Positions 8,057 to 16,921 of a stretch of DNA of 64,000 bases are shown one piece after another; the first letter of the stretch is position 1; every line of letters begins with the position of its first letter. Made by a program: the position numbers and the translations under genes. The notes below the pieces were generated by a model, which saw nothing but the letters and a program-made list of their open reading frames with translations, made no database searches and was not told the DNA's origin. This DNA is from Pandoraea faecigallinarum (GTDB lineage: Bacteria; Pseudomonadota; Gammaproteobacteria; Burkholderiales; Burkholderiaceae), in contig NZ_CP011807.3 of the NCBI RefSeq assembly GCF_001029105.3, forward strand, positions 4,216,001 through 4,280,000. Reading direction: 5' to 3'.

Positions 8057-9331
8057 GTGAAAATCCAGCGCATCACGATCACCCCAATTGCCTTTCGCGA
8101 CCCGCCGCTGCTCAACGCTGCGGGGATTCACGAGCCGTACGCCCTGCGCTCGATCATCGAGATCGAGACAGACAACGGGCATGTCGGACTGGGAGAAACG
8201 TATGGCGACGCCCCGGTGCTCGCCCTGCTCGAGAACACTCGGCCGCACCTGATCGGCATGGACCCGTTCGACACCAATGGGCTGAGGGCGCGTGTCGCGG
8301 CCGTGGTACGTGATGGCGTGAGCGGCGAGCGTGTGGAGTACGAACTTGCGCCCGGCACGGACCCGCGCAAGGACGCCGAGAAAATCTACTCCGCGTTCGA
8401 AGTGCCGTTTCTCGATTTGCAGGCGCGGCATCTCGGCATTCCGCTCGTCGAATTGCTGGGCGGCGCCGTGCGCGACGAAGTGCAGTACAGCGCGTATCTG
8501 TTCTTCAAGTACGCGCAGCACATCGATTCGCCATATGCCCCCGACAGTTGGGGAGAGGCGTTGAACGCGGCGCAGCTCGTCGGGCAGGCGCGCTTCATGA
8601 TCGACACTTATGGCTTCGGCAGCATCAAGCTCAAAGCCGGGGTGCTCGACCCGATGGAAGAAGTGAAGTGCCTCAAGGCGCTCAGGCAGGCGTTCCCGGA
8701 CAAGCCGCTGCGCATCGATCCGAACGGTAACTGGTCGCTCGCTACCGCCATTGCGATGGGGCGCGAGTTGGCTGGCGATCTCGAATACTACGAAGACCCG
8801 ACGCCCACGCTCGAAGGCATGGCGGAACTGCATCGTGCGACGGGCATGCCGCTTGCCACGAACATGGTCGTCACCGACCTGAGGCAATTCCGCGAGAACG
8901 TGCGCCTGAACGGCGCGCAGATCATCCTCTCGGATCACCACTACTGGGGCGGTCTGCGCGACACGCAACTGCTCGCACGCATGTGCGAGACGTTCGACAT
9001 CGGCTTGTCGATGCATTCCAACTCCCACCTCGGCATCAGTCTGATGGCCATGACGCATCTGGCCGCGAGCGTGCCTCGCCTGTCGTACGCCTGCGACACG
9101 CACTACCCCTGGCAGGAGGCCGACGAGGAAGTCGTACGCGGGGGAAAGATCGCCATTCGCAACGGTGCGGTTGCCGTCACGAAAGCGCCGGGGCTCGGGC
9201 TCGAAATCGATCGCGATCAATTGGCCAAGTTGCACGAGCAATATCTGCGCTGCGGGTTGCGCACGCGCAACGACGCCGTGCAGATGCGCAAGTACCGGCC
9301 CGGCTGGAGCGGCAAGGCACCCCGCTTCTGA
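8057..9331 (+). CDS. Glucarate dehydratase-type enolase-superfamily enzyme
   Basis: Predicted to dehydrate glucarate or a similar aldarate to 5-keto-4-deoxyglucarate. The 424-residue protein has all GlucD-subgroup landmarks in order: the KxK pair in SIKLKAG, metal ligands in RIDPNGNW, YYEDPTPT and ATNMVVTD, the aspartate in LSDHHYWGG and the catalytic histidine in MHSNSHLG. E. coli GudD is slightly longer (446). It is divergent from the ABC transporter and is followed by a porin and a FadR-type regulator. The dehydrogenase at the left edge would finish the pathway after a ketodeoxyglucarate dehydratase not seen here. Exact substrate (glucarate, idarate or another diacid) is open. Confidence 0.85.
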   Translation: MKIQRITITPIAFRDPPLLNAAGIHEPYALRSIIEIETDNGHVGLGETYGDAPVLALLENTRPHLIGMDPFDTNGLRARVAAVVRDGVSGERVEYELAPGTDPRKDAEKIYSAFEVPFLDLQARHLGIPLVELLGGAVRDEVQYSAYLFFKYAQHIDSPYAPDSWGEALNAAQLVGQARFMIDTYGFGSIKLKAGVLDPMEEVKCLKALRQAFPDKPLRIDPNGNWSLATAIAMGRELAGDLEYYEDPTPTLEGMAELHRATGMPLATNMVVTDLRQFRENVRLNGAQIILSDHHYWGGLRDTQLLARMCETFDIGLSMHSNSHLGISLMAMTHLAASVPRLSYACDTHYPWQEADEEVVRGGKIAIRNGAVAVTKAPGLGLEIDRDQLAKLHEQYLRCGLRTRNDAVQMRKYRPGWSGKAPRF

Positions 9332-9488
9332 TCCGGACATGGGCGGCGCCCCGCAAGTGGATCGAATCGACACACGGAACACCACGGCAGCACCTTGCAA
9401 GGCTCACACCGGGGCCAGGCAGCACGCATCGCCTTGCATCACCTGAAAAAAGCGAAGTCCAGGAAAACACATCACAAGAGGAGAAGTC

Positions 9489-10661
9489 GTGAGACATTCG
9501 AAACTGCTTGCCGGGCTCGTACTGGCCGGTCTCGCCGCCGGGGCTGTGCCGACGTTTGCCCAGTCGAACGTGACGCTGTACGGGATCGTCGACGATGCGC
9601 TGACATACAGCAGCAACCAGAACGGCAAGTCGAACACGTATCTGCGCAACGGCAACCTCGCGGGCAGCCGCTGGGGCCTGCGCGGCACGGAAGATCTCGG
9701 CGGGGGCACCAAGGCGCTCTTTCAGTTGGAAAACGGCTTCGACGTCAATAACGGCGCCTTCAGTTCGTCGGGCTTGATGTTCAACCGTCAGGCGTTCGTC
9801 GGCCTGAAGAACGACAGCGCCGGCACACTGACCATCGGCCGTCAGTACTCGCCGTACTACCTCATGGTCGGCACCATCGGCCCGGTCGCCTACTTGACGG
9901 GCGCCACCGGGGCGCATCCGGGCGATATCGACGGGCTCGACACGACCATCCGCATCAACAACTCGGTCACGTACACCTCGCCGGTGCTGTGGGGCGTGAC
10001 GGCCAGCCTGCAATACGGCTTCGGCGGTCAGCCCGGCGCGATGGGCAAAGGCAACACGTTCTCCGGCGCGCTGCGCTACGACGGCGGCCCGCTCTCGCTC
10101 GCGGCCGGTTACCTGCGCCTGAACAACGTGGGCGGCGGTACCACATGGAATGGCGCGTCGACGGGCGTGCCCAGCACCTCTGCCGTCAACCAGGGCTACA
10201 TGACGGCGGACTCGCTGCAACACATTGCGTTGGCGGGTATCTACACCCTCGGCAACGTGACGCTGGGCGCGAGCTACAGCAACGTGCAGTACAAGCCGGG
10301 CGCGGCGTCGTTGTTCCACGACAGCGCCATCTTCAACACGGCGGGCGTGCATGCGTCGTGGATCGTGGCGCCGCAGTGGCGTCTGGCGGCAGCGTACAGC
10401 TACACGGCCGCATCGAAGGCCAACGGCATCACCGACGCCGCCACGTATCATCAGGTATCGCTCGCACAGGTCTATTCGCTGTCGAAGCGCACGTCGCTCT
10501 ACGCGCTCGAAGCCTGGCAGCACGCCAACGGCAAATCGCTGTCGGCCAATGGGGTGAGCATCATCAATGCCGGCCCGGTGGTCGGGGACTCGCAGAACAG
10601 CACGCCCTCGGCGACGAGTTCGCAGTTCGTCGGCATGCTCGGGATTCGCGTCGATTTCTGA
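9489..10661 (+). CDS. Outer-membrane porin, Gram-negative (Burkholderia) type
   Basis: General diffusion channel of 390 residues. A signal peptide ends at about residue 24 (PTFAQ), the mature chain starts SNVTLYGIVDDALTYSSN and ends in phenylalanine after MLGIRV, as needed for Bam-dependent assembly. The 16-stranded trimeric barrel typical of this family is inferred. GTG is the start, with AGGAG upstream at good spacing. It follows the dehydratase by 157 bases on the same strand, so it may be its outer-membrane entry route. Porins of this family are numerous and substrate preference cannot be read from sequence. Confidence 0.92.
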   Translation: MRHSKLLAGLVLAGLAAGAVPTFAQSNVTLYGIVDDALTYSSNQNGKSNTYLRNGNLAGSRWGLRGTEDLGGGTKALFQLENGFDVNNGAFSSSGLMFNRQAFVGLKNDSAGTLTIGRQYSPYYLMVGTIGPVAYLTGATGAHPGDIDGLDTTIRINNSVTYTSPVLWGVTASLQYGFGGQPGAMGKGNTFSGALRYDGGPLSLAAGYLRLNNVGGGTTWNGASTGVPSTSAVNQGYMTADSLQHIALAGIYTLGNVTLGASYSNVQYKPGAASLFHDSAIFNTAGVHASWIVAPQWRLAAAYSYTAASKANGITDAATYHQVSLAQVYSLSKRTSLYALEAWQHANGKSLSANGVSIINAGPVVGDSQNSTPSATSSQFVGMLGIRVDF

Positions 10662-10685
10662 TGCCATCCCGTTCGTAGCGAAGCT

Positions 10686-10720
10686 GTCCGGTCCGACGCC
10701 GTGCGCGTGTCGGCCCGGAC
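10686..10720 (+). terminator. Strong hairpin after the porin gene
   Basis: Two 12-base arms, GTCCGGTCCGAC and GTCGGCCCGGAC, pair at 11 of 12 positions around an 11-base loop. It lies 25 bases after the porin stop. No U-tract follows, so it could be an RNA-stabilising 3' hairpin rather than an intrinsic terminator. Confidence 0.4.
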
Positions 10721-10810
10721 GGTCTTGAGTGGTCGCGAGAAGTCGCACAATGTCGTATTGCCGGCCGCCGGTGCCCGGTGTTTTCATGGTTGTGGCATTG
10801 GCGGTCGGTT

Positions 10811-10846
10811 CTTATCGGTTGTCGTATGTATGCGACGGTCGATAAG
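10811..10846. promoter_or_regulatory. Imperfect 36-base palindrome upstream of the FadR-type regulator
   Basis: Arms CTTATCG/CGATAAG enclose inner arms GTCG/CGAC around TATGTATG. It ends 54 bases before the regulator's start. The position suits an autoregulatory operator. It is not the same sequence as the GTCAT-N3-ATGAC sites. Confidence 0.4.
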
Positions 10847-10900
10847 GTAAACTGGGGGCGTTTTTCGTCTTTATCGTCACCCATCCATCCAACCGACGCC

Positions 10901-11653
10901 ATGTCCATGACCAGCCCGTTGCCCGCACGTCCTCGCCGCAAGTCTCGCAGCCTCACGGAGGAGGTGGTGAGTGCCTTGTCCGAGCAGATTCGCGCCGGCA
11001 CGTTCCGCCCGGGCGACAAGTTGCCGACCGAGTCGGCCATCATGGAAAGTCTGGGCGTCAGCCGTACCGTCGTGCGCGAGGCGATTTCGCGGCTGCAAGC
11101 GGCACAACTGGTCGAGACACGTCACGGCATTGGCACTTTCGTGCTCGAAGCACCGCGCGAGAACGCGCTACAAGTCGATACCAACAGCATTCTCACGATG
11201 CTCGACGTGATGGCGATTCTGGAGTTGCGCATTTCGCTGGAAACCGAGGCTGCCGGTCTGGCAGCGAATCGTCGTACCGATACGCAGCTCAAAGCGATGC
11301 GCCAGGCGCTGGACGATTTCGAAATGCACGTGCGCGAGCGCACGGGCAACGCGGTGACGGCGGATGTCGCCTTTCACCTGCAAGTGGCGAGCGCGACCGG
11401 CAACCGCTACTTCCACGACATCCTCGAACAACTCGGCAACACGATCATCCCGCGCACGCGCGTGAATTCCGCGGCGCTCGCCGACGACGATCAGGTGTCC
11501 TATCTGAACCGCGTGAATCGCGAGCACGAAGACATCTACAACGCCATCGCGCGGCGCGACCCGGAAGCAGCGCGCGCCGCTATGCGAACGCACCTCACCA
11601 ACAGCCGCGAGCGTCTGCGCCGGGCGCAGGAATCGGTGGGCACGCAAAGCTGA
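10901..11653 (+). CDS. GntR/FadR-family transcriptional regulator
   Basis: DNA-binding repressor or activator with an acid-sensing C-terminal domain (250 residues). The N-terminal winged helix is clear: SLTEEVVSALSEQIRAGTF, then LPTESAIMESLGVSRTVVRE and HGIGTFV. The C-terminal FCD domain shows the metal-binding histidines in DVAFHLQ, NREHEDIYN and MRTHLTNS; such domains usually bind carboxylate ligands. The ATG at 10901 is preferred because about 41 upstream in-frame residues show no conserved character; no good ribosome site is seen for either. It sits downstream of the dehydratase and porin and probably controls this locus, which is an inference. Confidence 0.88.
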   Translation: MSMTSPLPARPRRKSRSLTEEVVSALSEQIRAGTFRPGDKLPTESAIMESLGVSRTVVREAISRLQAAQLVETRHGIGTFVLEAPRENALQVDTNSILTMLDVMAILELRISLETEAAGLAANRRTDTQLKAMRQALDDFEMHVRERTGNAVTADVAFHLQVASATGNRYFHDILEQLGNTIIPRTRVNSAALADDDQVSYLNRVNREHEDIYNAIARRDPEAARAAMRTHLTNSRERLRRAQESVGTQS

Positions 11654-11692
11654 CCACCGGCGACGCAAGGACTTCACGGCTCGGGCCACCCC

Positions 11693-11716
11693 AGGCGCTC
11701 AGGCGCCTTTCTTTTT
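11693..11716 (+). terminator. Rho-independent terminator after the FadR-type gene
   Basis: AGGCGC and GCGCCT pair around TCAG, followed by TTCTTTTT. It lies 40 bases downstream of the stop codon. Confidence 0.75.
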
Positions 11717-11832
11717 GCCTGTCACGCCGTCCACGCTTTCTCATCCCGCTCGGTAAACCTCGCCGCGCACCGCGCGGTAATCGTCTTCGTCGATTTCACC
11801 GGCACGCCCCTTGAAGTAACAAAACCGGCGCA

Positions 11833-11862
11833 GAAAAAGAAAAACCCCTGTAAATACAGGGG
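11833..11862 (-). terminator. Rho-independent terminator of the tRNA-Cys transcript
   Basis: On the minus strand CCCCTGTA and TACAGGGG form an eight-pair stem and are followed by TTTTTCTTTTTC. It begins directly after the 3' end of tRNA-Cys. Confidence 0.8.
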
Positions 11863-11868
11863 TCTAGA

Positions 11869-11942
11869 TGGAGGCGGGAGTCGGAATCGAACCGGCGTAC
11901 ACGGCTTTGCAGGCCGCTGCATGACCACTCTGCCATCCCGCC
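11869..11942 (-). tRNA. tRNA-Cys (GCA)
   Basis: 74 bases including an encoded CCA. The acceptor stem is GGCGGGA/TCCCGCC, the T-loop contains GGTTCGATTCC and the anticodon GCA stands in CTGCAAA. It lies downstream of pgsA and two tRNA-Gly genes, a common arrangement in proteobacteria. Confidence 0.95.
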
Positions 11943-12023
11943 ATCGGGATATGTGCCGCATTGTAACCGCTCGCTGTTGCCATCGAGGGCGCCCTTCGGA
12001 TCGATCGCCGTGGGCTTTTCGGC

Positions 12024-12049
12024 AAATAAAAAGGGAAGCCAGGCTTCCC
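12024..12049 (-). terminator. Hairpin with U-tract between tRNA-Gly and tRNA-Cys
   Basis: On the minus strand GGGAAG pairs with CTTCCC around CCTGG and is followed by TTTTTATT. It lies nine bases after the first tRNA-Gly 3' end. It may be a terminator or only a processing signal, since tRNA-Cys follows on the same strand. Confidence 0.6.
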
Positions 12050-12057
12050 TCCGGATT

Positions 12058-12133
12058 TGGAGCGGGAGACGAGTCTCGAACTCGCGACCTCAACCTTGGC
12101 AAGGTTGCGCTCTACCAACTGAGCTACTCCCGC
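12058..12133 (-). tRNA. tRNA-Gly (GCC), copy 1
   Basis: 76 bases with encoded CCA. The acceptor stem begins GCGGGAG, the D-arm reads AGCTCAGTTGGTAGAGC and the anticodon GCC stands in TTGCCAA. It is identical to the second copy 49 bases away. Confidence 0.95.
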
Positions 12134-12182
12134 ATGACACCAAACACCAAGGATTCACTCACTCAATGTCCAGTGTAAAAAC

Positions 12183-12258
12183 TGGAGCGGGAGACGAGTC
12201 TCGAACTCGCGACCTCAACCTTGGCAAGGTTGCGCTCTACCAACTGAGCTACTCCCGC
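12183..12258 (-). tRNA. tRNA-Gly (GCC), copy 2
   Basis: 76 bases with encoded CCA, identical to copy 1 over the whole gene, which indicates duplication with gene conversion. It is the copy nearest to pgsA. Confidence 0.95.
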
Positions 12259-12446
12259 ATTGTCATGCGTACTACCAATCCACTAACTTCTTAAAACTTC
12301 GCTGCCGGGCTAACGCCGTAGCAGCGAGAAGGAGATTATGTCGAAACCGCGATTCAGTGTCAAGCACCTGCACTGAAAATTTGTGAAGATTTTTCTCCTC
12401 CACCGCGCAGTTGCCGCATACATCCCCCACTTTCAGAGACTTATGC

Positions 12447-13040
12447 TCACATCTGGCCGCCGCCACGCTCGCGAATCTGCGGCCAGGCGCGGCGCAGATA
12501 ATACAACATCGACCACAGCGTGAGAACCGCCGCCACGTAAATCAGCCACGTTCCCCAGAACCGGGAATCGAAACGCAATCCATTCCACGCCACCGTCCCG
12601 TTGAACAGCAACAGAGGAATCGCCACCATCTGCGCCGCCGTCTTGATCTTGCCCAACTGATGCACCGCGACGCTGCGCGACGCGCCGATCTGCGCCATCC
12701 ACTCGCGCAATGCCGAAATCGTGATCTCACGACCAATGATGATCAACGCCACCAACGCATTGATCCGCCCCATCTGCAACAACATCAGCAGCGCCGCCGC
12801 CACCATCAACTTGTCCGCCACCGGATCGAGAAACGCACCGAACGCCGACGTCTGATTCCAGCGTCGCGCCAGAAATCCGTCGAACCAATCCGTGAGCGCC
12901 GCCAGCACGAAGACCGCACACGCCACCCAGTTCATCTCGACCGTCGATAACCACGTGTTCGGCAAGTAATAGACGCCGACCACCAGCGGGATCAGCACGA
13001 TCCGGAGCCAGGTCAGGAATATGGGGACATTGAAAGGCAT
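12447..13040 (-). CDS. pgsA: CDP-diacylglycerol--glycerol-3-phosphate 3-phosphatidyltransferase
   Basis: Makes phosphatidylglycerol phosphate from CDP-diacylglycerol in the inner membrane, the committed step to phosphatidylglycerol and cardiolipin. The 197-residue protein has the CDP-alcohol phosphotransferase signature: DWFDGFLARRWNQ followed by GAFLDPVADK. Several membrane helices are visible. The ATG at 13040 gives the usual start MPFNVPIFLTWLRI; upstream in-frame residues are non-conserved. Downstream on the same strand are two tRNA-Gly and tRNA-Cys. In many relatives uvrC lies directly upstream; here an opposite-strand channel gene separates them. Confidence 0.95.
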   Translation of the reverse strand: MPFNVPIFLTWLRIVLIPLVVGVYYLPNTWLSTVEMNWVACAVFVLAALTDWFDGFLARRWNQTSAFGAFLDPVADKLMVAAALLMLLQMGRINALVALIIIGREITISALREWMAQIGASRSVAVHQLGKIKTAAQMVAIPLLLFNGTVAWNGLRFDSRFWGTWLIYVAAVLTLWSMLYYLRRAWPQIRERGGGQM

Positions 13041-13159
13041 GGCAGCATGAGTTCGGCAAACGGCAGTCGACACACGGCGCGCTCGGCAGCCGTACCAGAC
13101 CCGCATTGTGCCGTGTCTGCCCCGTAGCGACAAGGCCGCGGCACCTCACACTTGTTGAC

Positions 13160-14467
13160 ATGTGCGTCAGTGTGCCCCTATCTTGCTCGCAACATCACGC
13201 CAATAGCGCCGATCTCGTGAAACTGCCCCGGCCCCTGACCGCCTTGCGTAACACTGTGCGTGGTGCTCTGCGCCAGCCACGGCTCCCGGCCCACGTTCTC
13301 ATCGCTGCGCTCGTCGGCATCGACGGCCTGTTGCTCGTCGCCTCCGTCCTGCTGCGTGTGCCCGGCTCGCTTCTCATCGACCTTTTCGTACGCGGTGACC
13401 TTTCCGCACTGGAGCGCATCGAAGCCACGCATCTGCCCCGGCTGCTGTTCGGGCTGACCGCCATCGAGCGGATCGATTTTTCACATCTGCCACGCGCTCT
13501 CGTCGGCCTGGCGCTAGTCGCGCTGGGCTGCGGACTCGCCATTCGCGCCCGCACCGCGTGGGCGTTCACGCTGGTGATGCTCACGCTCGCCGCCGCCATC
13601 GATTTCCATCTCGACATCCGCTTCGATCTGACGTTCGTCCTCTCGGTCGTCTGTCTCGGCCTGCTGCTCGGGTACTGGCGCGAATTCGACCGCGCAAGCT
13701 TTGCCGCAGCGACGCTCTACACGCTCGTGGCCGTCTTCGCGCTAATGGTCTACGCAACGTTCGGCACGATGTACCTCGGGCGCGAGTTCAAGCCCCACGT
13801 CGTCGATCTGGCCACCGCCTTTTACTTCGCCATCGTGACGATGACGACCGTCGGTTATGGTGACATCGTGCCCGTATCGACCCACGCACGCCTTTTCACC
13901 GCGTCGGTCATCATCTTCGGAATCAGCGTGTTCGCAACCTCGCTCTCCGTGGTCATCGGGCCGCTCGTCGGGGGCAACCTCAAGAAAATTCTCGCGGGGA
14001 GATTCACTCACGTGATACGAAAGAACCACTTCATCGTGGCCGGCGCGTCGCCACTTGCGGTCAATGTCCATCACGAGCTTACCAAGCGCGGATGGGCGGT
14101 CACGGTCATCATCGCGGCCGGCGTGGACAGTCCCTATCCGGAAGCGGCCGACGTCATGCACGGCGACGCGAGCGACAACGCCGTGCTCACGCAAGCGGGT
14201 ATCGCACACGCCAGGGCGGTGTTGGCGCTGCGCGCAGACGACTCGGAAAACGCCTTCATCGTGCTGGCGGCCAAGGAGATCGCACCCGCGGTGCGTACGA
14301 TCGCATCGGTCAACGACAGCAAGCACCTGAGCAAACTCAAACGCGTGCAGCCGGATATGATTTTCGCGCCGCCCGTGGTCGGTGGCGAACTTCTCGCGCG
14401 CACGCTTTCCGGTGAGACGGTCGATAACGAGACCGTCATGCGGTTGCTGTTTCACGGGGATACGTGA
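13160..14467 (+). CDS. Voltage-gated potassium channel, Kch-type with TrkA-N domain
   Basis: Inner-membrane K+ channel with a cytoplasmic nucleotide-binding domain (435 residues from this start). Several hydrophobic helices precede the pore loop TMTTVGYGDIVP, with the selectivity filter TVGYGD at about residues 230-235. After the last helix comes a Rossmann-like RCK/TrkA-N domain (HFIVAGASPLAVNV, MHGDASDNAVL). The start is uncertain. I use the ATG at 13160; a GTG at 13217 would remove 19 poorly conserved residues and is equally possible, and neither has a clear ribosome site. The gene stands on the opposite strand between uvrC and pgsA. Confidence 0.88.
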   Translation: MCVSVPLSCSQHHANSADLVKLPRPLTALRNTVRGALRQPRLPAHVLIAALVGIDGLLLVASVLLRVPGSLLIDLFVRGDLSALERIEATHLPRLLFGLTAIERIDFSHLPRALVGLALVALGCGLAIRARTAWAFTLVMLTLAAAIDFHLDIRFDLTFVLSVVCLGLLLGYWREFDRASFAAATLYTLVAVFALMVYATFGTMYLGREFKPHVVDLATAFYFAIVTMTTVGYGDIVPVSTHARLFTASVIIFGISVFATSLSVVIGPLVGGNLKKILAGRFTHVIRKNHFIVAGASPLAVNVHHELTKRGWAVTVIIAAGVDSPYPEAADVMHGDASDNAVLTQAGIAHARAVLALRADDSENAFIVLAAKEIAPAVRTIASVNDSKHLSKLKRVQPDMIFAPPVVGGELLARTLSGETVDNETVMRLLFHGDT

Positions 14468-14509
14468 CGACGTAGGGACGTACGAACGTAAGGACGTACC
14501 GACGTAGCG
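14462..14509. repeat. Degenerate octamer tandem repeat, six units
   Basis: Six consecutive 8-base units start with ACGT (ACGTGACG, ACGTAGGG, ACGTACGA, ACGTAAGG, ACGTACCG, ACGTAGCG). The array begins within the last codons of the channel gene and includes its stop codon. The period is exact although the last three bases vary. Confidence 0.75.
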
Positions 14510-14548
14510 CAAGGCAGCACACGGTGCAGCGGTGTAGCCCGCGCCGCA

Positions 14549-16774
14549 TCAGTGAAGTTGACGGTAAATCTGCTCGGCAAGCGTGGTCGAAATACCTTCG
14601 ACACTCGCCAGTTCATCGATGCTTGCCGACGCCACGCCCTGCAAGCCGCCGAATCGCATGAGCAGACGCTGACGTCGCTTCGCCCCGATGCCTTCGATCT
14701 CTTCGAGCCGCGACGTCTGACGCGCTTTCGCCCGCTTGGCCCGCATGCCGGTGATGGCGAAACGGTGCGCCTCGTCACGAATCTGCGCGATCAGCATCAG
14801 TACCGCGCTCTCGCGCCCCAGTTCCAGCGGTGCGCGGCCATCCGCGAAGATCAGCGTTTCGAGGCCCACCTTGCGTCCCTCGCCCTTCGCCACGCCGACC
14901 AGCCGGCCAATGTCGATGCCCAGCTCGACGAACACCTGGCGCGCCACTTCCACCTGCCCTTTTCCACCGTCGATCAGCACCAGTTGCGGCAGGTTGGCTT
15001 CGACATCCGAGGTATCCGCTGCGGCAGACAGCGCCGATGTGCCCACGTCGGCCGACTCGGTATCGGCAACCACGGAGGTGCCGGCTTCCGCGCGCGCCAC
15101 GTCGGCGGCCACCGAAGTCGGATCGGCCATATCGGTCACACTGGCCACAGCCGCTTCCATGAGACGGCCGTAGCGGCGCGTGAGCACCTGTCGCATCGCG
15201 GCGTAGTCGTCGCCCGGCGTAATGCCCGTAATGTTGTAGCGACGATATTCGCTCGTCTGCATCTTGTGATGATGGAAGACGACGCAGGACGCCTGCGTGG
15301 CCTCGCCCTGCGTATGACTGATGTCGAAGCACTCCACTCGCAGCAAGGCCGGGTCGTCGATGTCGAGCCCGATCGTCTGCACCAGTTCGCGCGTGCGCGA
15401 CTGCTGGCTGCCCTGCTCCGTCAACAATCGCGTGAGCGCCAGCTGCGCCCCTTGCAGCGCCATGTCGAGCCACGCACGGCGTTGCCCCTGAGGTTGTCGC
15501 ACCATGGCAATACGGCGCCCTGCCTGCTCGGACAAGGCCGTCAGCAGTTCGTCGTTGGGCAGCGCGTGGCTCACGATCAGCACCGGCGGCACGGACTGCC
15601 CCAGATAGTGCTGCGCGACGAACGCTTCGAGCAGGCGCGATTCGAGCGATGCCGACGGAGTATCCGAGGGCATGTCGACGATCTCGCCCGGCGAGGCGGC
15701 AACGTCCGCGCCTTCGTCGGGCGCACCCTGCGCCACCGCCTCGTCTTCCTCGAATTCGTCGGCAATACCGCCTTCGACGCCGCGCTCCACGTGCGCCGGG
15801 AAGTACGCCTTGTCGCCGAGGTGCCGGCCGCCGCGCACCATCGCAAGGTTCACGCAGGCACGACCGCCCGCGTAGGCCACCGCGAGAATGTCGGCATCGA
15901 CGTCACCCGCCGTTTCGACGGACTGCTGCTGAAGCACGCCGGAGAGTGCCTGCATCTGGTTGCGCACGACCGCCGCCTGCTCGAACTGAAGCGCTTCGGC
16001 GTACGCCATCATTTTTTCTTCCAACGCACCGAGGACTTCGTTCTGACGGCCCGAGAGGAACGCGGCCGCGTTGTTCACGTCCCGCGCGTAGTCTTCGTCC
16101 GTGATTGCACCAACGCACGGCGCGCTGCATCGCTCGATCTGGTTGAGAAGACATGGCCGCGTGCGATTCGAGAAGACCGAGTCCTCGCAGGTACGCAACT
16201 GAAAGACCTTTTGCAGAATCTGAATGCTCTCGCGCACCGCCCAGGCACTCGGAAACGGTCCGAAATACTGACCGCGCCGATCCACCGAGCCACGGTAGTA
16301 CGCCATGCGCGGATACTTATGCTGCGTGAGCTTGAGGAATGGGTATGACTTGTCGTCGCGAAACAGGATGTTGTAACGCGGATGCAGCGCCTTGATGAGG
16401 TTGTTCTCGAGCAGCAGCGCCTCGGTTTCCGAGCGTGTGACCGTCGTTTCGAGCTTCGCGATGCGTGCCACCATCAGCGCGATACGCGGCGACAACTGCG
16501 TCTTGTTGAAATAGCTCGACACGCGCTTCTTGAGATTTCTCGCCTTTCCCACGTAGAGGACGTTGCCCGCCGCGTCGTAATAGCGGTAGACGCCCGGCAA
16601 ATTCGGCAATTGCGCGAGTACTTTGCGGGCGTCGAACAAGGGAGTGTCGTTGGCGTCGCCGGTCGATGTCGACGCAGTCGCGGATTGCGCGGCGTCGCGA
16701 CCCGGCTCGCTTGAGGCGGATCGGGTTTTGCGGGGCTTGCGCGGCGGCGTGACGTCGTGGGCGTCTTCGGTCAT
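14549..16774 (-). CDS. uvrC: Excinuclease ABC subunit C
   Basis: Makes the dual incisions of nucleotide excision repair with UvrB. From this start the protein has 741 residues. The GIY-YIG nuclease begins at residue 61 ([19 protein letters not shown]), a UVR motif follows ([20 protein letters not shown]), then the RNase H-like nuclease with [10 protein letters not shown] and C-terminal helix-hairpin-helix repeats ([15 protein letters not shown]). Two low-complexity acidic, alanine-rich insertions lie at about 15649-15799 and 15000-15140 and make it longer than the E. coli enzyme (about 610). The start is uncertain: ATG at 16858 or GTG at 16867 would add about 30 residues, and none has a good ribosome site. 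Confidence 0.93.
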   Translation of the reverse strand: MTEDAHDVTPPRKPRKTRSASSEPGRDAAQSATASTSTGDANDTPLFDARKVLAQLPNLPGVYRYYDAAGNVLYVGKARNLKKRVSSYFNKTQLSPRIALMVARIAKLETTVTRSETEALLLENNLIKALHPRYNILFRDDKSYPFLKLTQHKYPRMAYYRGSVDRRGQYFGPFPSAWAVRESIQILQKVFQLRTCEDSVFSNRTRPCLLNQIERCSAPCVGAITDEDYARDVNNAAAFLSGRQNEVLGALEEKMMAYAEALQFEQAAVVRNQMQALSGVLQQQSVETAGDVDADILAVAYAGGRACVNLAMVRGGRHLGDKAYFPAHVERGVEGGIADEFEEDEAVAQGAPDEGADVAASPGEIVDMPSDTPSASLESRLLEAFVAQHYLGQSVPPVLIVSHALPNDELLTALSEQAGRRIAMVRQPQGQRRAWLDMALQGAQLALTRLLTEQGSQQSRTRELVQTIGLDIDDPALLRVECFDISHTQGEATQASCVVFHHHKMQTSEYRRYNITGITPGDDYAAMRQVLTRRYGRLMEAAVASVTDMADPTSVAADVARAEAGTSVVADTESADVGTSALSAAADTSDVEANLPQLVLIDGGKGQVEVARQVFVELGIDIGRLVGVAKGEGRKVGLETLIFADGRAPLELGRESAVLMLIAQIRDEAHRFAITGMRAKRAKARQTSRLEEIEGIGAKRRQRLLMRFGGLQGVASASIDELASVEGISTTLAEQIYRQLH

Positions 16775-16921
16775 GAACTCGGCGATCGGTGCGTCCCAAG
16801 GGAATGCGGGCGTAGCGGCACGGCGCGCAGTGACGCGAATTGCGTCGGCGCGCGACATCGTCGTCACGCGTCACAGGGACTAGAATCAGAAGTTTAGACC
16901 AATCCGCGTTTCCGCTTCTCA

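Noticed and set aside
7772..9400. A long minus-strand open frame opposite the glucarate-dehydratase-type gene
   Set aside because: The plus-strand product has all catalytic motifs of its family; the antisense product has none.
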